A DNA stretch of 64,000 nucleotides from Desulfobacula sp. (GTDB lineage: Bacteria > Desulfobacterota > Desulfobacteria > Desulfobacterales > Desulfobacteraceae). Position numbers and translations under genes: made by a program. Position 1 is the stretch's first letter; every line of letters begins with the position of its first letter. The notes under the pieces were generated by a model. It made no database searches, was not told the DNA's origin, and saw nothing but the letters and a program-made list of their open reading frames with translations. The DNA lies in the NCBI RefSeq assembly GCF_030145145.1, contig NZ_JAQYWD010000015.1, positions 58,571-122,570 on the forward strand. The letters run 5' to 3'. Positions 15,807-24,639 of this stretch are shown one piece after another.

Positions 15807-16775
15807 ATGAATAATATCAAATTAACAGTATCCCATGCTCCTTTCTGGCACGATGGAGATAGTCTTTTTCAAATGAACCTGAATATCATGATTGCCACGC
15901 TTCCAGTTGTCATTTTTGCGATTATTCAGTTCGGCGCACCCGCCTTTGGTGTGCTTTCGCTATCCCTTTCCAGTGCCATGATATGGGAACTTATCATGAA
16001 TCTCGTATCCAAAAAGAGGATCTCCATTGGGGATCTGAATTCTGCCGTTATCGGGCTTCTTTTTGGAATGATGCTACCCGCCACATCCCCATGGTGGCTT
16101 ATTGTGACCGGAACCTTTGTTGCCGTTGTCCTCGGAAAAATGATTTTTGGCGGTATTGGATCCAATCCGTTTAATCCGACCCTTGTGGGAATGGCCTTTT
16201 TAATGCTTTCCTGGAAAGTCTTCTTTGATTTTGACGCCGCTTATGTCAACTACGACTTCGATTTTACAGCGCTGGCACCACTGGCAGCCCTCAAACTCCA
16301 GGGCGCCGCTGCAGTGACAGATCTTTTCCCCCTGGGCGATTTGATCATGGGCAGGCAGGTGGGTGCAATAGGCGCCACCTTTGGACTGGGCCTGATTATC
16401 GGTGGTATCTATCTGATCCTCAGGGGATATATCCGATGGGAAATCTCGGTGTCCTTTATCCTGGGTATCATTGTGACGGCGTATTGTTTCAAATTAGCGA
16501 ACCCTGAGATCTATGCAGGTCCCATGATCCATCTTTTTTCAGGATATACGCTGATGGGCGCTTTCTTCCTGGCCACAGAGCATTCATCCTCTCCGGCCAA
16601 CAGGATTCCCATGTTCATTTACGGATTTTGTGCTGCCTTAATGATCATCCTGATGAGGAATATCGGTGTCTATGCAGACGGCACTGTATTGGCGATCCTG
16701 TTGTTAAACCTTGTGAACCCCCTCATCGACACAATTAGACCAAAAACTTTGGGAAAGGGTGGAAACAATGCGTGA
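15807..16775 (+). CDS. rnfD: Rnf complex subunit RnfD
   Basis: The 322-residue integral membrane subunit has an N-terminal cytoplasmic SHAPFWHDGDSLFQMN and about ten hydrophobic segments. GIGSNPFNPTLVGMAF near residue 113 and TEHSSSPANRIPMFIYGF near 253-270 are typical RnfD/NqrB blocks. The family carries a covalently bound FMN and takes part in the ion-translocating path. It follows rnfC by 14 bases and overlaps rnfG by 8 bases. Confidence 0.93.
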   Translation: MNNIKLTVSHAPFWHDGDSLFQMNLNIMIATLPVVIFAIIQFGAPAFGVLSLSLSSAMIWELIMNLVSKKRISIGDLNSAVIGLLFGMMLPATSPWWLIVTGTFVAVVLGKMIFGGIGSNPFNPTLVGMAFLMLSWKVFFDFDAAYVNYDFDFTALAPLAALKLQGAAAVTDLFPLGDLIMGRQVGAIGATFGLGLIIGGIYLILRGYIRWEISVSFILGIIVTAYCFKLANPEIYAGPMIHLFSGYTLMGAFFLATEHSSSPANRIPMFIYGFCAALMIILMRNIGVYADGTVLAILLLNLVNPLIDTIRPKTLGKGGNNA

Positions 16776-17352
16776 AATGATTAGTATGATTGTTGTTTTA
16801 ACCGTTTTAACCGCTGTTTCCGGCGGACTGCTGGCTGCTGTAAAATCAGGAACCGAGGTTCAAATTGAGAATCAAATTTTAAAATTTCAAAAGGCACCGG
16901 CTATTCAGGACATCTTTCCGGAAGCAACCAATGATCCCCTGGCAGAAAGGTTTACAATAACTGCTGAAGATATCAGTTTACAGATATTTCCAACCAAAAT
17001 GGCCGACGGCAGCAACGCCATCGTCTTTGAAACCAAAGGAAAAGGCGGGTATGGCGGCGATGTCGGATTGATGATAGGGATCAACCTGGAAACAGACCAG
17101 ATCGTTGGCGCCAGGGTGACAACGCATGCTGAAACCCCTGGATTGGGGGCAAGGGCCAAGGATGACCCGGAATTTGTCAGCCAATTTGCAGACCAACCCA
17201 TTGATGCCAACCTGGCCTTAAAAAATGACAGCGGCACAATTGATGCCATGTCGGGTGCCACCATAACGTCAAAGGCGGTAACACTGGCGGCCATCCAGGC
17301 CCAGGAACTCTATCAGAAACTAAAACCTGAAATTGTCAAACAGATGAAATAA
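16768..17352 (+). CDS. rnfG: Rnf complex subunit RnfG
   Basis: I choose ATG 16768 (MREMISMIVV, 194 residues), with AAAGGGTGG as ribosome site, over an in-frame GTG at 16759. One N-terminal membrane segment (about residues 5-25) anchors a periplasmic FMN-binding domain, and SGATITS near residue 158 is the flavinylation motif where FMN is attached to a threonine by ApbE. No apbE is seen in the window, so the modifying enzyme must be encoded elsewhere. GAVTTHAETPG-type residues near 117 are also conserved. Confidence 0.93.
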   Translation: MREMISMIVVLTVLTAVSGGLLAAVKSGTEVQIENQILKFQKAPAIQDIFPEATNDPLAERFTITAEDISLQIFPTKMADGSNAIVFETKGKGGYGGDVGLMIGINLETDQIVGARVTTHAETPGLGARAKDDPEFVSQFADQPIDANLALKNDSGTIDAMSGATITSKAVTLAAIQAQELYQKLKPEIVKQMK

Positions 17353-17380
17353 GGCAAATTATTTTAGGAGACACTATAAT

Positions 17381-17989
17381 ATGGCACAATCCTTAGCAAA
17401 AGAATTTACCAAAGGACTCTGGGCTGAGATACCTCCTTTCAGGCTGGTTTTAGGACTCTGCCCGGTCCTGGCGGTAACAAAATCGGTTGAAAACGGTATC
17501 GGGATGGGCGTTGCGACCACCTTTGTTCTGGTTTTTTCCAACCTGTTAATATCGCTACTCAGAAATGTTATCCCTTCAAAAGTCAGAATTGCCTGCTTCA
17601 TCGTTATCATCGCCACATTTGTGACCATTGTGGAACTGGTGATGCAGGCCTATACCTATGAACTATTCCTGAAACTGGGCATTTTTATTCCCCTTATCGT
17701 GGTGAACTGTATCGTTCTGGGCCGGGCAGAAGCCTTTGCCAGCAAGAACAGCCCTGTTCTTTCCGTTGCAGACGGGCTGGGTATCGGCATTGGGTTTACC
17801 CTGTCCCTTGCAGCCTTGGGCGCGGTGAGAGAGTTGCTGGGAAACGGAACCATAACCATCTGGGGCGGAACCCCTGTTTTTGAAATGGGGGCCAACTTTT
17901 TACCGTTCCAGTTTATGATTGAAGCACCGGGCGCATTTGTCGGTCTTGGACTCATGCTCTGCCTGATGAACCTCATTGGTAAAAAATAG
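17381..17989 (+). CDS. rnfE: Rnf complex subunit RnfE
   Basis: The 202-residue integral membrane subunit of the NqrD/RnfE family starts with the conserved FTKGLWAEIPPFRLVLGLCP block and has six predicted membrane helices. VNCIVLGRAEAFASKNS near residue 108 is the signature loop. In the Rnf complex RnfA and RnfE pair in inverse orientation and ligate an iron-sulfur cluster within the membrane, using cysteines such as those in GLCP and VNCIV. It has a clear TAGGAG ribosome site and lies 28 bases after rnfG. Confidence 0.93.
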   Translation: MAQSLAKEFTKGLWAEIPPFRLVLGLCPVLAVTKSVENGIGMGVATTFVLVFSNLLISLLRNVIPSKVRIACFIVIIATFVTIVELVMQAYTYELFLKLGIFIPLIVVNCIVLGRAEAFASKNSPVLSVADGLGIGIGFTLSLAALGAVRELLGNGTITIWGGTPVFEMGANFLPFQFMIEAPGAFVGLGLMLCLMNLIGKK

Positions 17990-18004
17990 AAAGGAGATTA
18001 TACT

Positions 18005-18580
18005 ATGGGTGATTTATTCGTCCTTGCAATCAGCTGTATCTTCATCAACAACATTCTCCTTGCCCAGTTTCTTGGAAACTGTCCGTTTCTGGGAACCTCC
18101 AAAAAAATGGAGACTGCCGTGGGGATGGCAATGGCCGTTGTCTTTGTCCTTGTCATGGCGGGGATTATCACATGGATCGTGGATGCTTACCTGTTAAAGG
18201 GACTCAACGTTGAATACCTGCGGACGGTTTCCTTTATTCTGGTGATTGCCTCCCTGGTTCAGTTTGTAGAAATGTTCCTGAAAAAAAGTATTCCTGCACT
18301 GTATGCAGGCCTTGGCATTTTTCTGCCGCTCATCACCACCAATTGCGCGGTTATGGGTGTCTGCCTCATCAATATTAAAGAAGAGTATACGTTCCTTGAA
18401 ACGGTTGTTTCCTCGTTTGCCTACGCTGTCGGATTTGGCCTCGCGCTGATACTGTTTGCAGGTGTCCGGGAAAGAATTTCCCTGGCAAGGGTTCCCAAAC
18501 CCCTGCAGGATACCTCCATTGGTCTCGTGACGGCAGGTATCATTGCATTGACATTCATGTCATTTAAGGGAATGGTTTAA
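18005..18580 (+). CDS. rnfA: Rnf complex subunit RnfA
   Basis: The 191-residue integral membrane subunit of the NqrE/RnfA family has six helices. NNILLAQFLGNCPFLGTSKKMETA near residue 15 and TTNCAVMGVCLIN near 112 are the diagnostic loops and contain the cysteines that bind the intramembrane cluster shared with RnfE. It follows rnfE by 15 bases with a strong AAAGGAG ribosome site and precedes rnfB by 72 bases, the largest gap within the rnf genes. Confidence 0.93.
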   Translation: MGDLFVLAISCIFINNILLAQFLGNCPFLGTSKKMETAVGMAMAVVFVLVMAGIITWIVDAYLLKGLNVEYLRTVSFILVIASLVQFVEMFLKKSIPALYAGLGIFLPLITTNCAVMGVCLINIKEEYTFLETVVSSFAYAVGFGLALILFAGVRERISLARVPKPLQDTSIGLVTAGIIALTFMSFKGMV

Positions 18581-18652
18581 AAACAAATTGAATTAATCCA
18601 GAGACCTTTCTTGTCAAGGATATGGATTATGCCAAAAATATAAGGTGATATC

Positions 18653-20737
18653 ATGATCCCAGCTTTATTGTTTATGTTAGGTATTGGTGCTGTATGCGGT
18701 ATTGTACTTAGCCTTTCATCCAAGGTTTTTTATGTCTATGAAGACCCGAGAATTGCTCTTGTTGAGAACAACCTGGCCGGTGCAAACTGCGGTGGCTGCG
18801 GCTATGCAGGATGTTCTTCTGCTGCTGAAGCTGTTGTAACCGGTAAGGCACCCCCCAGCGTCTGCGTTATTTCCAGCAAGGAAGGCGTTGAAGCAGTGGC
18901 TAAAATAATGGGCGTGGACGCCGGCAGTGCTGAAAGCCCGTTATCCTACAGCCTGTGCGAAGGCGGTTTTCGTGCGGCTGACAAATATCATTATATGGGA
19001 ATTCCCTCCTGCAAGGCCATGGCCGCTTCATTCGGCGGCAAACGGGTTTGTGGAGTGGGGTGCATTGGGCTTGGTGATTGCGTAAAAGCGTGCCAGTTTG
19101 ATGCGCTCAAACTGGGTCCCAATGGTTATCCCGTAGTAAATGATGACAAATGCGTGGGGTGTGGTGCCTGCCAGCAGGCCTGCCCGAAAGACATTATCCA
19201 GGTGCATACCCTTTCTGAAAATCTCTTGAAATTCAACCAGATGGATGATCCGCTGGCACCCTGTGCCCAGACCTGTCCGGCTGAAATCAACATCCCGCGA
19301 TATATCAGTCAAATCCGGGAAGGCAAATACAAAGAAGCTGTCGAGACCATCCGCTTGAGAAATCCACTGCCCCTGGCCTGTGGCAGGGTCTGCCCCCATC
19401 CGTGTGAAGATTATTGCAGGAGGGGAATTGAAGATGAACCGGTTTCCATTAACCAGCTCAAACGATTTGCTTCTGATTATGAAATGAATTCAGGCTCCCG
19501 GATTCCCATCAAATGTGCCCCGGACTCCGGCAAAAAGGTCGCAGTTATTGGCGGCGGGCCTGCCGGTCTCTCCTGTGCCTTCTTTTTACGGCGTGTCGGG
19601 CATGAGGTGAATATCTTTGAAGCCATGCCCAAACTGGGTGGTATGATCCGATACGGCATTCCTGAGTACCGGCTTCCCAAAAAAGTACTGGATTGGGAAA
19701 TCCAGGGGATTCTTGACCTGGGGATCAAATCCTTTACCAATGTTAAATTCGGCAGGGATTTCGGACTCGGTTCCCTGATGGCCTCAGGCTATAATGCGGT
19801 ATTCCTTGGGGTGGGTGCCTGGGAAGATTATACCCTGGGCATTGAGGGTGAGTCCCTTACCGGCTGTTTTACCGGCATTAACTTTCTCCAGAGGATTGCC
19901 GGTGGTGAACAAATCGAACTGGGCAAAACCGCTGCCGTTGTCGGTGGTGGAAATACAGCCGTTGACTGTGCCAGAACCCTTTTAAGGCTCGGTCTTGAAA
20001 AAGTATACATGGTTTACAGGCGAACCCGAAAAGAGATGCCGGCCAATGAGGTCGAAATAGTGGCATCAGAAGAGGAAGGCATCAACTTTGTTTTCCTGGC
20101 AGCGCCCACACGGGTCATTGGTGATGATAATGAACAGGTCACCCATCTTGAATACCTCAAGATGCAGCTGGGTGAACCCGATGCCAGCGGCAGACGTCGC
20201 CCCGAGCCCATTGGGGGGTCTGAAACCCTCCTGGATGTGGATATGGTCATCTCAGCCATTGGTCAGGCACCGGAGACGGAGTTTAAAAAACAGGATCCCA
20301 ACCCGAGAATGGAGGAACTGGAATTGACCCGATGGAATACCATTGATAATGATCCGGCAACCCTGCAGGCATCCATCCCCTATATTTTTACGGGCGGAGA
20401 CGCGGCCACAGGAGCCTCCCTTGTTGTGGAAGCCATTGGTGGCGGAAGGCGCGCAGCCCGGTCCATTGACTTATACCTGAAAGGGGAGCCGGTTGAACCG
20501 GTGAAAGAGTCTTTACAGAAAAAACATATTCCCGAATCCCTTTTCACAAAGGTGGACGGCATCCAAAAATCTGACCGGGCTAAAATGCCGGAAATTCATG
20601 TGGAACATCGGCTTGATTCCATGATTGAAGTCGATCTTGTCCTACCGGAAGAGCAGGCCCTCAAAGAAGCGGAAAGATGTTTGAATTGCTGCAGGATCTG
20701 TTATAACCCGGATACGGATTTCCCCATAGAGAAATAA
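18653..20737 (+). CDS. rnfB: RnfB fused to a complete GltD/NfnB-like NAD(P)H:FAD oxidoreductase
   Basis: At 694 residues this protein is more than twice a normal RnfB. Residues 1-190 are ordinary RnfB: an N-terminal membrane helix, the CGGCGYAGC cluster site (46-54 plus C71) and a double ferredoxin (C133 to C147, C167 to C177). From about 200 it continues as a glutamate-synthase-small-subunit module: CAQTCPAEINIP near 204, CGRVCPHPCEDYC near 243, FAD motif GGGPAG at 300-305, NAD(P) motif GGGNTAVDCAR near 430, GGDAATGAS near 585 and a late CLNCCRIC near 680. All domains appear intact. I infer that a ferredoxin/flavin/NAD(P)H site is tethered to the ferredoxin-oxidising subunit of Rnf. Confidence 0.92.
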   Translation: MIPALLFMLGIGAVCGIVLSLSSKVFYVYEDPRIALVENNLAGANCGGCGYAGCSSAAEAVVTGKAPPSVCVISSKEGVEAVAKIMGVDAGSAESPLSYSLCEGGFRAADKYHYMGIPSCKAMAASFGGKRVCGVGCIGLGDCVKACQFDALKLGPNGYPVVNDDKCVGCGACQQACPKDIIQVHTLSENLLKFNQMDDPLAPCAQTCPAEINIPRYISQIREGKYKEAVETIRLRNPLPLACGRVCPHPCEDYCRRGIEDEPVSINQLKRFASDYEMNSGSRIPIKCAPDSGKKVAVIGGGPAGLSCAFFLRRVGHEVNIFEAMPKLGGMIRYGIPEYRLPKKVLDWEIQGILDLGIKSFTNVKFGRDFGLGSLMASGYNAVFLGVGAWEDYTLGIEGESLTGCFTGINFLQRIAGGEQIELGKTAAVVGGGNTAVDCARTLLRLGLEKVYMVYRRTRKEMPANEVEIVASEEEGINFVFLAAPTRVIGDDNEQVTHLEYLKMQLGEPDASGRRRPEPIGGSETLLDVDMVISAIGQAPETEFKKQDPNPRMEELELTRWNTIDNDPATLQASIPYIFTGGDAATGASLVVEAIGGGRRAARSIDLYLKGEPVEPVKESLQKKHIPESLFTKVDGIQKSDRAKMPEIHVEHRLDSMIEVDLVLPEEQALKEAERCLNCCRICYNPDTDFPIEK

Positions 20738-20772
20738 CTGATATTCAATTAAACCATTCGAATCGTAATATG

Positions 20773-20808
20773 ACAAAAGGGTATCCTTCAGACAGGATAC
20801 CCTTTTGT
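20773..20808 (+). terminator. Intrinsic terminator of the rnf operon
   Basis: A 14-base perfect stem (ACAAAAGGGTATCC with GGATACCCTTTTGT) and an 8-base loop end in a T-rich arm, 35 bases after the rnfB stop. The symmetric A/T arms would also allow termination on the minus strand. Confidence 0.8.
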
Positions 20809-20827
20809 CGTTGATTCGGTTAAAATT

Positions 20828-21850
20828 ATGATCAACCGCAAATTAAAAATTATCGTTGTTTCCAGTTTCAGTCTTCTAGGCATACTGCTTCTTTGTGGGG
20901 GGCTGTGCTTTCTTGAAATCTCGTCATTTATTAAAACACCCCCCCACCCGTCTGCCCAAGCAACGGAATTTACCATCACCCCCGGGCAAAGCCTGAAACG
21001 TATCGCAAAAAACCTTGAAAAAAATGCCATCATCTCCAATCAACTCTATTTTATTGTCTTCACAAAGCTGAAAAAAGCAGAAAAAAAACTTCAGGCCGGT
21101 GAATATCATCTGTCCGGGGCCAGTTCTCCGGAACAAATCCTTGAGATCCTTACCAGCGGCAGGGTTAAATTATACAGGATTACGATTCCGGAAGGACTGA
21201 ACATCAATGAAATTGGCGATTTAATGGAAACGATGGGGGGTTGCAACCAGAAAACGTTTTCAGATTTGTGCCATGACAGATCGTTTGCCCACTCCCTGGG
21301 CATCAAGTCCACAACCCTGGAAGGGTATCTTTTTCCAGACACCTATTTTTACCCCAAACAGGCATCTTGTGAGGATATCATTAGAACCATGGTGGGGCAT
21401 TTTAACCGTATTTTTACCCCAAAATGGCAAGCCCGGGCCAAAACCCTGGGCTTTTCCGTCCATGAGATAGTCATTCTTGCGTCTATGATTGAAAAAGAGA
21501 CGGGAGATGCATCTGAAAGACCCTTGATCGCTTCTGTTTTTCATAACCGTCTGAAAAAAAACATGCGCCTGGAAAGTGATCCCACTGTGATATACGGCAT
21601 AAATGATTTTGATGGAAACATTAAACGAAAACACCTTAAAATGCCAACCCCATACAATACTTACCAGATCAAAGGGCTTCCCCAGGGGCCCATTGCAAAC
21701 CCCGGTGCCCTTTCCATACAGGCTGCCCTATATCCCGCACCCACCAAATATCTTTTTTTTGTTTCAAAAAAAGACACCACCCATCAATTTTCAAGAACCC
21801 TGCAGGAGCACAACCAGGCAGTAAAAACCTATCAGCTGCGGAACGAGTAA
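20828..21850 (+). CDS. mltG: Endolytic murein transglycosylase MltG (YceG)
   Basis: The 340-residue protein has one N-terminal membrane helix (about residues 9-31), a LysM-like subdomain (FTITPGQSLKRIAKNLEKN near 47) and the YceG catalytic domain. SMIEKETGD near 218-226 contains the catalytic Glu, and LESDPTVIYG and TPYNTYQIKGLPQGPIANPG are conserved blocks. MltG cuts nascent glycan strands in the periplasm and terminates peptidoglycan chain growth. It sits 19 bases after the rnf terminator and its stop abuts the convergent Smr gene with no spacer. Confidence 0.93.
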   Translation: MINRKLKIIVVSSFSLLGILLLCGGLCFLEISSFIKTPPHPSAQATEFTITPGQSLKRIAKNLEKNAIISNQLYFIVFTKLKKAEKKLQAGEYHLSGASSPEQILEILTSGRVKLYRITIPEGLNINEIGDLMETMGGCNQKTFSDLCHDRSFAHSLGIKSTTLEGYLFPDTYFYPKQASCEDIIRTMVGHFNRIFTPKWQARAKTLGFSVHEIVILASMIEKETGDASERPLIASVFHNRLKKNMRLESDPTVIYGINDFDGNIKRKHLKMPTPYNTYQIKGLPQGPIANPGALSIQAALYPAPTKYLFFVSKKDTTHQFSRTLQEHNQAVKTYQLRNE

Positions 21851-22477
21851 TCATTCAAACCGTTCAAAGTGTTTCAGGTAAACAATTGCGGCGCCGCTTT
21901 TAGATTTCTTCTTTTTATCCCATTCATACCAGATCACCAGATCCTGCCGTTTCATTTCCCGCAATATATCCTCAACAACATCAGGAAGCACCGGCCCTAA
22001 ATCAGAGTGAAGCCCTTTTCCAACGATAATACGCACCGTAAAAAATCCCTGTTGTTTACAACTGTGGATAAAAGATCGGACCTTCACCTGGGCACCGATG
22101 GCATTGTACCCGTGAAGATCCAGCTCAATTTCAACCGGTGGGTAGCGCCGTATTCTTCTTTTAACAGGCATGGGCGCTGTTTTTTTTACAGCTGTTGTGT
22201 TCCGGTTTTTAAAGGATTCCTCTAACAATTGAACAAAATCTTCCTCTTTTGAATCCTTTGTGCCTTTTTCTTCTCCCGGCAGATGATCCAATACCCTTAC
22301 CCCGTGCCTGTTTGTTGATTTTTGGGAAAATGTATCCTGAGCAACAGGCGGTTCCGGGTTGTCTGTCTGCAAACCGTCTTTTTTTTCAAATGCCTCTAAA
22401 AAATCATGATCTGAATCAAAAATCGGCAAATCATTTTTTCTATGATTTTTTATGTGTTTTTTTTCTTTTTTTCCCAT
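21851..22477 (-). CDS. Smr-domain protein
   Basis: The 208-residue protein has a lysine-rich, charged N-terminal half without a recognised fold and a C-terminal Smr domain. IELDLHGYNAIGAQVKV near 117-133 contains the DLHG motif and VRIIVGKGLHSDLG near 147-160 the GKG motif. Smr domains in stand-alone proteins are nucleases or nucleic-acid-binding modules (MutS2 tail, ribosome collision response). Its start region overlaps the upstream flank of the RNase R-type gene, which is divergent, so the two probably share a promoter interval. Confidence 0.87.
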   Translation of the reverse strand: MGKKEKKHIKNHRKNDLPIFDSDHDFLEAFEKKDGLQTDNPEPPVAQDTFSQKSTNRHGVRVLDHLPGEEKGTKDSKEEDFVQLLEESFKNRNTTAVKKTAPMPVKRRIRRYPPVEIELDLHGYNAIGAQVKVRSFIHSCKQQGFFTVRIIVGKGLHSDLGPVLPDVVEDILREMKRQDLVIWYEWDKKKKSKSGAAIVYLKHFERFE

Positions 22478-22570
22478 GAACCTACTCTATCGCATGCAAG
22501 ACAAATTTTCAAGATTTTCAAACGTGCTGTTTATTTGACAATCCCCCCCCTTCCTGCTATTGTCGGAATC

Positions 22571-24547
22571 ATGATAACAGGGAACATTGTAGAGTATATT
22601 GACCAGCAAAAAATTATTTCTGCGGTTATATTACAGGAAAAAAAAAATAAATTAGGGTTACTCAATGAGAACAATCGGGAAGTCAGTCTTTCTGAAAATC
22701 GATTATCTCATGTATCCCAGGTATGCCTGGACACCGGTATGGCAAGGGATACCATGGTTGTGCATTTAAAACAGCTGTCCCAATACCGTAAACAGCTGTC
22801 TGAAACCATCAATATCCAGGAATTATGGGAGGTACTGCATGAGGAATCCGGGGACATTGATCTTGCGACCATGACCCTTTTCTGTTTTGATCCCCCCCTG
22901 ACACCTGACCATGAGGCCGCGGTTATCCGGGCTTTTTTCCATGACAGGCTGTATTTCAAATTTAACAAGAGCATGTTCACCCCTTACACCCCACACCAGG
23001 TTGACGCTAAACAACGGCAAATCAAAGAGGCAGAAAAAAGGGAGCTGATCATCCGGAAAGGGGCTGCATGGATTGATGATATCTTGAATGGTAAAACCAG
23101 CAGCACTCAAATTGATCCACAGATCATTGATATCTTAAAATCCTATTACCTGTTCAACAACGCGTCTGATTTCTATCCCACTGCCAAACATATTATTAAA
23201 AAATCCACCCTCAATTCTTCAGAACAATTGTTTAATATCTTTGTAAAGGCCGGCATCTGGGATCAAAACAAAAATGTCGATCTATTAGCCCTGCAAATCC
23301 CCACAGTGTTTCCCCAGGATGTCCTGGAACAGGAACATAAATTGACCCGCTCCCTGATCAATTTCTTTGACGATTCCTTGAGAAAGGACTTGACCCATAT
23401 CCCCCTGATCACCATTGACGGTCAATCCACCCTTGACTTTGATGATGCCATCAGTCTTGAAAATACAGAAACCGGTTACACGCTGGGTATCCACATCATT
23501 GATGTGGATGCCTTTATTAAATCCAATGATCCCATTGACCTGGCAGCCCGGGAACGGGCCAGTTCCATTTATATGCCCGATGACAAACTGCCCATGATTC
23601 CCCCCAACCTTTCCGAGGATCTTTGCAGTCTCAAAGAAAACGAAATACGACCGGGGATCAGTACCATCATTAACATGAGTCGGTTTTTTGAAATCCAGGA
23701 TTACAAAATTTTTCCCAGTATCATCAAAGTTCACAAACAGATGAGTTACGCCGAGGCAAACCTGCTGAACGGCAAGAATGATCCCATTACCACCCTTTAC
23801 AAAATTGCCACACTTTTGCGGGAAAAAAGACTCAAAGCCGGGGCCATTCAAATCACCCTGCCGGAAGTCAATGTCTGGCTCGAAGATAATCAGGAGATTG
23901 GATATTTAAAAATTGACCGGGAAAACCCCTCGCGCATGCTCATCTCTGAAATGATGATCTTTGCCAATTCCCTGATGGCGGAATTTCTTGCTGCCAACAA
24001 GATACCGGCGGTGTTTCGATCCCAGGCACAACCCAAAAAACGTCTATTCAAAGGCATTGAGACCTCTTTGATCTTAAATTTCATGCAGAGAAAGCAATTG
24101 AGCCGGGCCATTGTCGGGACAGATCCGGAAAGCCATTCCGGCCTGGGAGTTAAAGCCTATGTCACGGCGACATCCCCCATCAGAAGATACCATGATCTGC
24201 TGACACAGCGACAGATAAAATCCCTTTTTGGATATAACAAAGCCTATTCCAAGAGTGAACTTGAAACGATTCTCCAATCCATTTCACTGCCCATGGCCAA
24301 TGCCGGCCGGATACAGTCGGCAAGAAAACGATACTGGATCATCAAATACCTGGAATCCAAACGAGGGGACACCTATGAAGCCCTTGTGCTTGATTGTCAC
24401 AGGGATCACTATACCGTGCTGATCAAGGAATTCATGTATGAGGCAAAACTCCCCGTCAGCGGTATCAAACTCAAAAGTGGGGATATTATCCAGGTGACCA
24501 TCCAGCATGCAGATGCCAGAAGAGACCAACTCTCTTTATTTTTATAA
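22571..24547 (+). CDS. RNB-domain exoribonuclease (RNase II/R family)
   Basis: I choose ATG 22571 (MITGNIVEYIDQ, 658 residues) because the in-frame ATG at 22442 lies within the divergent Smr gene and adds a non-conserved phenylalanine-rich stretch. An N-terminal domain of about 250 residues precedes the RNB catalytic domain, whose hallmark ITIDGQSTLDFDDAISLE near 280-297 contains the metal-binding aspartates. YMPDDKLPMIP and the SPIRRYHDLLTQRQI block near 536-550 are also conserved, and an S1-like tail follows. These enzymes degrade RNA 3' to 5'. The sequence is closer to the short RNB proteins of deltaproteobacteria and plastids than to E. coli RNase R, which is my impression only. Confidence 0.85.
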   Translation: MITGNIVEYIDQQKIISAVILQEKKNKLGLLNENNREVSLSENRLSHVSQVCLDTGMARDTMVVHLKQLSQYRKQLSETINIQELWEVLHEESGDIDLATMTLFCFDPPLTPDHEAAVIRAFFHDRLYFKFNKSMFTPYTPHQVDAKQRQIKEAEKRELIIRKGAAWIDDILNGKTSSTQIDPQIIDILKSYYLFNNASDFYPTAKHIIKKSTLNSSEQLFNIFVKAGIWDQNKNVDLLALQIPTVFPQDVLEQEHKLTRSLINFFDDSLRKDLTHIPLITIDGQSTLDFDDAISLENTETGYTLGIHIIDVDAFIKSNDPIDLAARERASSIYMPDDKLPMIPPNLSEDLCSLKENEIRPGISTIINMSRFFEIQDYKIFPSIIKVHKQMSYAEANLLNGKNDPITTLYKIATLLREKRLKAGAIQITLPEVNVWLEDNQEIGYLKIDRENPSRMLISEMMIFANSLMAEFLAANKIPAVFRSQAQPKKRLFKGIETSLILNFMQRKQLSRAIVGTDPESHSGLGVKAYVTATSPIRRYHDLLTQRQIKSLFGYNKAYSKSELETILQSISLPMANAGRIQSARKRYWIIKYLESKRGDTYEALVLDCHRDHYTVLIKEFMYEAKLPVSGIKLKSGDIIQVTIQHADARRDQLSLFL

Positions 24548-24639
24548 TGGTCCCCCCCATGATACAGAACAGGCAATTGGAACCAGACGATTTTTCTCGA
24601 TTGAGACGTCCGGTTCCAACAGGGTTAAATCCGCCAATA

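Noticed and set aside
22442..22570. N-terminal extension of the RNB exoribonuclease
   Set aside because: It would overlap the start of the divergent Smr gene and consists of an unusual phenylalanine-rich stretch; ATG 22571 fits the family better.
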